Below, one piece after another: positions 58,165 to 64,000 of a stretch of DNA of 64,000 nt (position 1 is the first letter of the stretch; every line of letters starts with the position of its first letter). A program made the translations under genes and the position numbers. The notes under the pieces are model-generated. The model saw only the letters and a list, made by a program, of their open reading frames with translations, made no database searches and had not been told where the DNA came from. Origin of the DNA: Metallosphaera cuprina Ar-4 (GTDB taxonomy: Archaea > Thermoproteota > Thermoprotei_A > Sulfolobales > Sulfolobaceae). The stretch covers positions 885,160 to 949,159 of the forward strand of contig NC_015435.1 in the NCBI RefSeq assembly GCF_000204925.1, read 5' to 3'.

Positions 58165-60153
58165 TCTCTTTATCCTCCTCTTGACTTCAATAAGTAACAA
58201 AAGCGCGTAGTAGGTGGATATGATAGCTACAGAGATCAAGTTAGCTATAACGTAATTCGAATAGATAATGAAGGTAGAGAGATGAGACTTAGATGAAATA
58301 ACGAGCGTTCCGTTGACTGCCTCCGCGTTGTAATCTTTATCTATTACGAACTCACCTGGATATGGGAGAACCACTTTATTGGTACCGTGAGGATAAACTT
58401 CAAGTCCAAACCATGTAAGGTTGAACGAGAAGTCCTTGTTCTGATTAAATGTGATAACCATGAAGTTAGAGTTGTTAAACGTTACGTTACCTGGAACGTT
58501 TAAGTAGTTAGAGCGATAAAAGAACACGTCAGCTTCAAGGTCATATAGAAAGGAGGTGAAATTCATTTTACTAAAATTATAGAAAAAGATGTATCCAACA
58601 GGAGATATAGGGTTTTTGACAATTAAAACCTTACCTATGTCTAAGTAGCTCGATAGGTTCTCCGCTTCAGAGACGTTTTGGTTCAAAAGACAGTAGTAGA
58701 ACCTTGTGTAATCGTTGTAGTCACCGACCGTAGCGACTATCTGACCTCCTTTAGAGAAGTAAAAGAAGCTTACGGGAGGTGTCATTATGTTTGGATTTGC
58801 CAAAGAGCCGTTGTAATCGTAGAAAGGCATTCCAAATCGCAAAGCTGGGGGTATTACTAACACTAATTCGCCCGGTCTGTCATAGAGAGCGTTGTAAGCG
58901 TCTACGTAGTCCTGAGGGACCTTTATTGGATGCCAAATTATGGAGAAGTTTAAGCCAAGTACGATCCCTCCTACAATTATTAAGAAAAGCGAAAGTAAAA
59001 TTAATATCCTTCCAACGATCTTGAGCGCTCCTTTCAATCCTCCAATATTAGCTATCCCCACGGCTAAAGCTAAACCTACCAAAGGCGAATACTCAGTTGG
59101 ATCAACTCCGGCGAACACTGTGATAGTAGAACGTATCAAAGAGAAGAGACCTAGGTAGTTGGTTTCGTAAGAGGCGAGAGCTATTAAAAGACCTAGGAAA
59201 AATATTGGGAAGACCTCTCTCTTTATGACGAGAACTAAGGTAAGTAGAGCTACAAACAAGACTAATATTGAGTTGTAGATCAAGTAAGTTCCCTGTGGGA
59301 ACCAAAGCATGAGAGAGTTCCCAAAGGGGTTGCTGTGAAGAGCCGTGATATACATCAAGATTATATCAATTAAGTTGAAATTATGTATAAAATAACTGTT
59401 AGAAAAGTAATTAGATACCGTGTTGGTTATAGCTAAGTATTCCTTCCCGCGCGTTAAAACTAAGTAAAGAGTATTAATGTGAAAGAGGGTGAAGGTTAAT
59501 AGTACTAAGCTCATCGAGATTACGCTTTCCCTCACCTTAAAAGCCCCCTTAGCCCTGTACCAAACGTAGAACTCAACGGAAATCAACGAGAGCATGAGGG
59601 CTGGTATAGGTGGACCGTATATGCCTAGGACGGTAAGCGGAGCGAACGAGTAGATGAGGTTCTTCTTATCCCCATTTAATCTATACCGTAAGTAGAACGC
59701 AAGGAACCAAGGTATTGGAGCTACGTAGAGGGTGGTAGGTGAGTCCTCCACGTCAAAGAGTACGCCAGCGTTAAATATGGCCATTAGCGTTGACAGAACT
59801 GCGAGGAACTTGTTATCAGTGAACGTTCTAACTAAGTACCACACTCCTATAGAGTACATAGCTAAGTAAAAGAAGTAGAAAAGGTTTGTTCCAAAATTTT
59901 TAAATAACGAATAAAATACAAATTCTACTAAGTTTAATCCAGGGTTTAGTGTTATCGAGAAAATTGGAGGTTGGTTTGAAATACCTGTCAGCAAGTTTAG
60001 CGGAAAGTTTAGAGGAACGAAGGGGGGTTGGGTCTCCATGTCTAAAAAACCTATGTAACCGTTGAAGATCAACTCGTTGAAAACAATCACGTCCGTAGCT
60101 AGGATGAATACTAGGTCAGAATAGTTCCTCAGCCACTTTAAGGTGTAAGGCAT
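58129..60153 (-). CDS. Large membrane protein with GT-C-like features
   Basis: 674 residues: about twelve membrane segments over residues 12-400, an outer beta-rich part (about 405-625) with many sequons, and a last helix near 635-655 with a basic tail. The first outer loop carries Asp38-Met-Glu40 (GFLDMETQPPF) just after helix 1, where GT-C enzymes have their DxD/DxE metal site. Same plan as the convergent 927-residue neighbour, with which it shares 36 bases at the 3' end. Leaderless: AGTTTTATAATAAC about 25 bases upstream of ATG 60153. Confidence 0.75.
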   Translation of the reverse strand: MPYTLKWLRNYSDLVFILATDVIVFNELIFNGYIGFLDMETQPPFVPLNFPLNLLTGISNQPPIFSITLNPGLNLVEFVFYSLFKNFGTNLFYFFYLAMYSIGVWYLVRTFTDNKFLAVLSTLMAIFNAGVLFDVEDSPTTLYVAPIPWFLAFYLRYRLNGDKKNLIYSFAPLTVLGIYGPPIPALMLSLISVEFYVWYRAKGAFKVRESVISMSLVLLTFTLFHINTLYLVLTRGKEYLAITNTVSNYFSNSYFIHNFNLIDIILMYITALHSNPFGNSLMLWFPQGTYLIYNSILVLFVALLTLVLVIKREVFPIFFLGLLIALASYETNYLGLFSLIRSTITVFAGVDPTEYSPLVGLALAVGIANIGGLKGALKIVGRILILLSLFLIIVGGIVLGLNFSIIWHPIKVPQDYVDAYNALYDRPGELVLVIPPALRFGMPFYDYNGSLANPNIMTPPVSFFYFSKGGQIVATVGDYNDYTRFYYCLLNQNVSEAENLSSYLDIGKVLIVKNPISPVGYIFFYNFSKMNFTSFLYDLEADVFFYRSNYLNVPGNVTFNNSNFMVITFNQNKDFSFNLTWFGLEVYPHGTNKVVLPYPGEFVIDKDYNAEAVNGTLVISSKSHLSTFIIYSNYVIANLISVAIISTYYALLLLIEVKRRIKRSLLEPFVKRVN

Positions 60154-61044
60154 GATTTATACTCTTTTCAGTTATTATAAAACTTAGCAGAACAACTATC
60201 ACGCGATATCCTTCCCTAGAGTTTTAAATGGTAAAGACATAAAAGTTTACGTATTTTTAGTTTACCTTCTAGAGGCTAAGGAAGTCCAGAACTGATCTGA
60301 GATTTTTATTTAAAATGATTTAAATGGTTTAATCATTTTAAAAAGTTTAGTAGGAAAAACGTTTGTTTAATATCCAAAACGAATTTAATCGTTCGCCTTT
60401 ATCATCCACGACTGTAAGTTTTCTCCATCAGGGCACGTGAAAACGTGAGACGTCAATTTGTTGATATCGTTGGAGTTATAGGTTGAGAGACCAAATTGTG
60501 GTATCAAACTGTTTTTTATCTTAGTATGAGGTAGAGCAAAAATCACGGAGAGTTTGCTTAGCAAGAAGCTATTTCGTCTAGTTATGGTAGTTCATCCATC
60601 AACTACCTCACGTTACGCTCACTTTTTTAACGTCGCTTGGTTATGTGTTTTAGATCTAACCAATCCTTTCCTTGCGGACCTCTTCATTACTTAATTCGTG
60701 GACATTCAACTTACTCTCATTACAAGGTAAACTAGCCTCAAAACTTTGAGCTGCATATCTCTCGCTCTTTATCGCCTAAGCTTCATCACATGGCTTTAGG
60801 ATAAAAGACCTCTTATGTCCTAACAGCTGTTACTCTCGTTGAAGATCAACAATGTCAGATAATAACCCGGGGGGAAACATAATTAGCCCTTCGGATAGGA
60901 TCTAAATCGTTCTCCGTTCTAGTACTCTCATTCTGGAATTCCTCTCTCGATATTTAAGATCTCAAAGGGCAACACAACGTGATTGATGCGATAGTTACAG
61001 AGGTGAGATTAAACCTTTTAAACGCTAAAATTAGATCCTAACTG
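60154..61044. other. Gene-free stretch of 891 bases with small hairpins
   Basis: No gene seen. A 7-bp hairpin (GGTAGTT 60586-60592, AACTACC 60601-60607, loop of eight) is the clearest structure. CCTTTTAAACGC centred near 61019 is the promoter of the next gene. Confidence 0.45.
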
Positions 61045-61884
61045 ATGAAATCGGTAGTAGAGGAGGTTATAACGTCCGGAGCTGTTACGTTAGCCGGCCT
61101 GATCCTTTGGCTCTTCCTACCTGTTTTCCAGATTAAGGGCATAAATTACGACCTGAGCATCACGCCCATAGGTTTCAAAACAGTGCTCTTTAACCAAAGT
61201 TACATCTTGATTTCGCCCCTAACTATAACTGCCTTAGTTTTCTTTGCTCTCTCCGCAATAATACCCTTTATCTGGACCTCAACTAGGTACTCCCTTTACT
61301 TGTCCTTAGCGTCATCGCTTTTGGGTGTGGCTATGATCGTTAACTCCTTCATCTTTCAAGAGAGGTACCTACACTTCAATGGGTACTCAGTGCTACCTAC
61401 TGAAACTGGTTACTTTTACATCTCTTTTCCCTTATCATCAACGTATAACCTCCCGCTCTTCCTCCTTTTTATAGGCGCAGGATTTTCAATGGTAAACGCC
61501 ATAACCAAGGCTAGATGGTTACCCGTGAGGAGACTTTCCCTCATAGAGAAGATGAACTTTAAGTTAAAAAACAACGAGTTAATAAAGGGCCTTTCGTTAT
61601 TTGTTGATAACCTAGGGGTAGACGCCAAAGTGGAGGAGAGAGCTATTAAAACAAGTGGACTAATCATCACGAAAGCTGACAGTAGGACCGAACTACCTAA
61701 CGATTTGTCTATCTTCTTCCCGCAAGGCGAGGTAATAATAATGGGGGAGGACGGAGCGTTACACATCGATGAGGATAGGAACGTTCAGTATTTAACCGTT
61801 GAAGAGGGTCTAAAGCTGGCAATGATTAAATTGATTGAAAGATCAAGCCTTAAGAGAGGAGAAGTAGCTGAGCTTTATGAGTAA
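61045..61884 (+). CDS. Membrane protein coupled to a MinD/ParA-like ATPase
   Basis: 279 residues. Four membrane segments (about 13-32, 53-73, 81-102, 134-152) followed by a cytoplasmic domain of about 120 residues, alpha/beta (NELIKGLSLFVDNLGVDAKVEE, SGLIITKADS, NDLSIFFPQGEVIIMGEDGALHI) ending in a charged helix (MIKLIERSSLKRGEVAELYE). Overlaps the ATPase gene by eight bases, a strong sign of coupled translation and physical interaction. The soluble domain could be the membrane docking site of the ATPase (inference). Leaderless start. Confidence 0.75.
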   Translation: MKSVVEEVITSGAVTLAGLILWLFLPVFQIKGINYDLSITPIGFKTVLFNQSYILISPLTITALVFFALSAIIPFIWTSTRYSLYLSLASSLLGVAMIVNSFIFQERYLHFNGYSVLPTETGYFYISFPLSSTYNLPLFLLFIGAGFSMVNAITKARWLPVRRLSLIEKMNFKLKNNELIKGLSLFVDNLGVDAKVEERAIKTSGLIITKADSRTELPNDLSIFFPQGEVIIMGEDGALHIDEDRNVQYLTVEEGLKLAMIKLIERSSLKRGEVAELYE

Positions 61885-62458
61885 AATAATTAGGATCACA
61901 AGCGTGAAGGGAGGAGTAGGTAAGTCCACTGTCGCCGCGTTCATGGCTAAATACCTGAGCGAGAGAGGGAACGTCCTAGTTATCGATCTGGACAATTTAG
62001 GTCATCTATCAAGTTTGATAGAGATCCTTCGATTGAAAGACGTAGAGGCAAGAAGGGAGCTAGGAGATCTAGATAAACTGAGGAAGATGAGCGGATACGA
62101 TTACGTTATAATAGATGACCCTGACCTGTTGAAAGTTATAGAGGATCCCTCACAAGACATAATAAACGTTGTGATATCTGACGTTTTAGCGTTGGCTTCT
62201 ACGTTAAAGTATCTAGATAAGATAGGTGGGGTAAAAGCGCTGATAGTTAACATGGTCCCTCCTTTACCTGCGGACTTTTCAAAGATCATTAAGGCAGTTA
62301 GAGAACTTAACGTTGACCTAAAGGCGGTTATCCCTTTCATACCTAAAATTTTCTCGCTACTTGTCAGACAAGATAGTAAAACTGAGCTCCCAATAGTTAA
62401 GAGGTTGGCTATCGCTATTGAGAACAACGAGTTTAACGGGGAGGTCATAACTCGATAG
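61877..62458 (+). CDS. Short MinD/ParA-type P-loop ATPase
   Basis: 193 residues. The deviant Walker A VKGGVGKST includes both the signature Lys11 and Lys16; VLVIDLDN follows (A' motif), then YDYVIIDDPD (Walker B-like). The C-terminal part (VKALIVNMVPP, LNVDLKAVIPFIPKIF, PIVKRLAIAIENNE) fits the SIMIBI/MinD fold. It is some 50 residues shorter than usual MinD or ParA proteins, losing part of the middle. Starts inside the last codons of the membrane protein gene. Probably positions or assembles a membrane-bound complex. Confidence 0.88.
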   Translation: MSKIIRITSVKGGVGKSTVAAFMAKYLSERGNVLVIDLDNLGHLSSLIEILRLKDVEARRELGDLDKLRKMSGYDYVIIDDPDLLKVIEDPSQDIINVVISDVLALASTLKYLDKIGGVKALIVNMVPPLPADFSKIIKAVRELNVDLKAVIPFIPKIFSLLVRQDSKTELPIVKRLAIAIENNEFNGEVITR

Positions 62459-62879
62459 GGGATTTCAGGCTTTAAATACTAATGTCAACGCGTTGGCTCA
62501 TCATAGGTTGGATTGATTTAAGTTCTCGATTTAAGTTCTCTTTCATCCCTAACTGATTGAAGCTGCTGAGTTTAAGACGACTATGAGGAGACCTTTAATT
62601 GTACACGTTAGACCGAGCGCCAGCTCAGCTCTAATTAAATAATCTCTTCATTGAAGATCAGGCTTAAAGCACACAACCGCATTAAGTTCTCTTTACCTCG
62701 ACTCTCCTCATTTCAAGGACTTTAGTAAGATTAAACTCGAGGTCTCAAATATAGCTTAGTCAGACGTAACATAGTTGTTTATGGGCCTACCAAATTAGTT
62801 ACCTTGGCGAAGTCCTGGCTAAGCGAACCCCTTAGAGCTATGAGTAAACTATATTTTTATAGACCGAACTTAGTCATGA
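62459..62879. other. Gene-free stretch of 421 bases with a 13-bp tandem repeat
   Basis: GATTTAAGTTCTC occurs twice head to tail (62515-62527, 62528-62540). ACTATATTTTTATAG, centred near 62853, lies about 27 bases before ATG 62880 (leaderless). Confidence 0.5.
62515..62540. repeat. Two perfect 13-bp tandem repeats
   Basis: GATTTAAGTTCTC at 62515-62527 and 62528-62540. Confidence 0.9.
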
Positions 62880-63644
62880 ATGAACGATCAACTCAAGATA
62901 TTTATCGTTTCGCTTCTGATCATGCTAATAGTATCAATGATCGTAACCGTTGAGGCATCTAGAGTCTCAGTTAGTCCCGGGAGAGTTACCCCTCCTTACG
63001 CGGAGGTCACCGAGGCCGTCATAAACGATGGTAAGGTTACGGTGACGATATCTGTCAAGAACGAGGGATACAACGTGAGCGTCACTGGAGGATACGTTCA
63101 GATATATAACACGGGGCAAACGGTGAACGTGAGTCCTACAGGCTCACTAACGTTTAACGTCTCATTTCCTCTAACGACGACAATAGTTAACTTAGGGACC
63201 GTAACGGTTTTAGGGGTGTTAAAGGGATACATGAACGGAAACCCAATTTACATCTCCTTCTCAAGCCCTGTGAACCTTAACGTAATCATTAGCGCGCAGA
63301 TTGTGAACTTCACTTACTATAACTACACCCTAACGTTTTACCTTAAGGTTTCAACCCCAGTGAACATCACATTAGTTAAAATTGGAGGTTTAAGCTTAGT
63401 AAATAGCAACTTATCATCTATAGTAGTAAGGATGCCAGCTCAATTTTTAGATCAAAGCCTTCCTCCTGGGTTAGACTACGTAAAGGAAGTGTTCAACGTA
63501 ACGCACGTGAACGGTTCTGAGACGTTCGATAAGGACCTGAGAGCTGGGTACGCTTATTACATTGTGAGTTCACTTTATTCCACCCTAAACACCACTCCCC
63601 CAAGTAATTACACGTTTAATCTATATTGCATTGAGCGATATTGA
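62880..63644 (+). CDS. Secreted beta-rich surface protein
   Basis: 254 residues. Signal peptide at about 1-26 (LKIFIVSLLIMLIVSMIVTVEAS), then repeated beta stretches with Asn/Thr/Ser-rich sequons (GKVTVTISVKNEGYNVSVTGG, then a related stretch near FTYYNYTLTFYLKVSTPVNITLV). No C-terminal anchor. Probably an S-layer-zone or secreted protein; family unknown. Confidence 0.7.
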   Translation: MNDQLKIFIVSLLIMLIVSMIVTVEASRVSVSPGRVTPPYAEVTEAVINDGKVTVTISVKNEGYNVSVTGGYVQIYNTGQTVNVSPTGSLTFNVSFPLTTTIVNLGTVTVLGVLKGYMNGNPIYISFSSPVNLNVIISAQIVNFTYYNYTLTFYLKVSTPVNITLVKIGGLSLVNSNLSSIVVRMPAQFLDQSLPPGLDYVKEVFNVTHVNGSETFDKDLRAGYAYYIVSSLYSTLNTTPPSNYTFNLYCIERY

Positions 63645-64000
63645 AGAGTTAAACACGACAAGAGTCTGGAGGAGCTCCTGTTCTCAACAAATCTGATGGA
63701 GGAGATCACAAATAAGATCTTTAGCTTTCAGTTTCAGGTTTATTTGATCCAATTTAGATTGGATACCTGATTTTTAACACGTATAATATGAGATAACAGG
63801 TCTTCAAGGTGAGCTTAAGGTCAAGGGTTAACCTTTAATGAGGAGCAATGCCTAGCTTCGTTTCAACCAAATTAGCCCAAGCAGTCACTTCTTCCTCCCT
63901 AACCTTAAGAATGATAAGAACGTCATTTCACAATTTGTATAGCGTACGTAAACTCGTATTTTGAACCCTGGGTTAAACCGTCTTGATGAAATGTTTGAGT
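63645..64000. other. Gene-free end of window with terminator-like hairpin
   Basis: Nothing coding. Holds the hairpin listed at 63735-63775. Confidence 0.45.
63735..63775 (+). terminator. Hairpin followed by T-run
   Basis: Outer arms CAGGT (63735-63739) and ACCTG (63765-63769), inner arms ATCCAA (63747-63752) and TTGGAT (63759-63764) with a six-base loop and a seven-base bulge, then ATTTTT. It lies about 90 bases after the stop at 63644 and may act as a transcription end or be a small structured RNA. Confidence 0.4.

Noticed and set aside
1-64000. tRNA genes, CRISPR arrays and intact insertion sequences
   Set aside because: No T-loop-like GGTTCRA signature in a cloverleaf context, no regularly spaced repeats and no transposase motif were found by eye; a covariance or profile search could still reveal a diverged one.

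Overview
This window looks like chromosomal DNA of a thermoacidophilic archaeon of the order Sulfolobales. The evidence is the gene content: a thermopsin-type acid protease, tandem DUF973 proteins, DUF3782-type coiled-coil proteins, a fixAB(fused)-fixC-fixX operon, a GH12 endoglucanase, a GH15 glucoamylase/trehalase and a CoxL-like molybdenum hydroxylase. Most genes carry an A/T-rich TATA-like element about 25-29 bases before an ATG or GTG with little room for a leader, which fits leaderless archaeal transcription. The species cannot be named from the sequence alone. I saw no tRNA, rRNA, CRISPR array or intact insertion sequence.

Layout. 1-3433: edge-truncated GH15 enzyme (minus), then a membrane protein paired with a membrane polyferredoxin. 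3889-6659: coiled-coil PD-(D/E)XK-type protein with three identical 84-bp repeats, an OFA-like MFS carrier and a 45-residue small ORF. 7125-12194 (minus): DUF302, TDT-family transporter, orphan molybdopterin-binding subunit, APC permease; divergent from them is an NAD kinase-like protein fused to a winged helix (12259-13254). 13782-21130: small membrane protein, GH12 endoglucanase, DHA2 MFS pump, an ABC transporter pair and a methyltransferase. 21214-26052 (minus): DUF981 protein, hemerythrin-like protein, thermopsin. 26968-29860: membrane protein and an ABC cassette whose permease is broken by one in-frame TGA. 29863-34254: three secondary transporters (MFS, EamA, sugar porter). 34576-41941: DUF3211-like protein, membrane-anchored winged-helix regulator, a 39-residue membrane ORF, a cytochrome b-Rieske fusion, a Ser/Asn-rich surface protein and two DUF973 proteins. 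42725-49642: small helical protein, decayed DUF3782 copy, AsnC-type regulator with an MMPL exporter, MFS carrier and a three-gene unknown cassette. 49684-53342 (minus): CBS-pair protein and fix operon. 54412-62458: BluB, two very large membrane proteins whose 3' ends overlap, and a membrane protein coupled to a short MinD/ParA-like ATPase. 62880-63644: a secreted protein.

How it fits together. The window is dominated by membrane and surface functions: five MFS carriers, one TDT, one APC, one DMT, one MMPL/RND and two ABC systems. With them are extracellular hydrolases (thermopsin, GH12) and electron-transfer membrane proteins (polyferredoxin pair, b-Rieske fusion, Fix). Long gene-poor stretches (up to about 1.1 kb) hold decayed coding sequence and short tandem duplications, so this is an accessory, remodelled part of the chromosome. 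The best candidates for undescribed biology are the cytochrome b-Tat-Rieske fusion, the NAD kinase-like winged-helix fusion, the membrane protein/MinD pair, the 48639-49642 cassette and the repeat-expanded coiled-coil nuclease with its dead relative.
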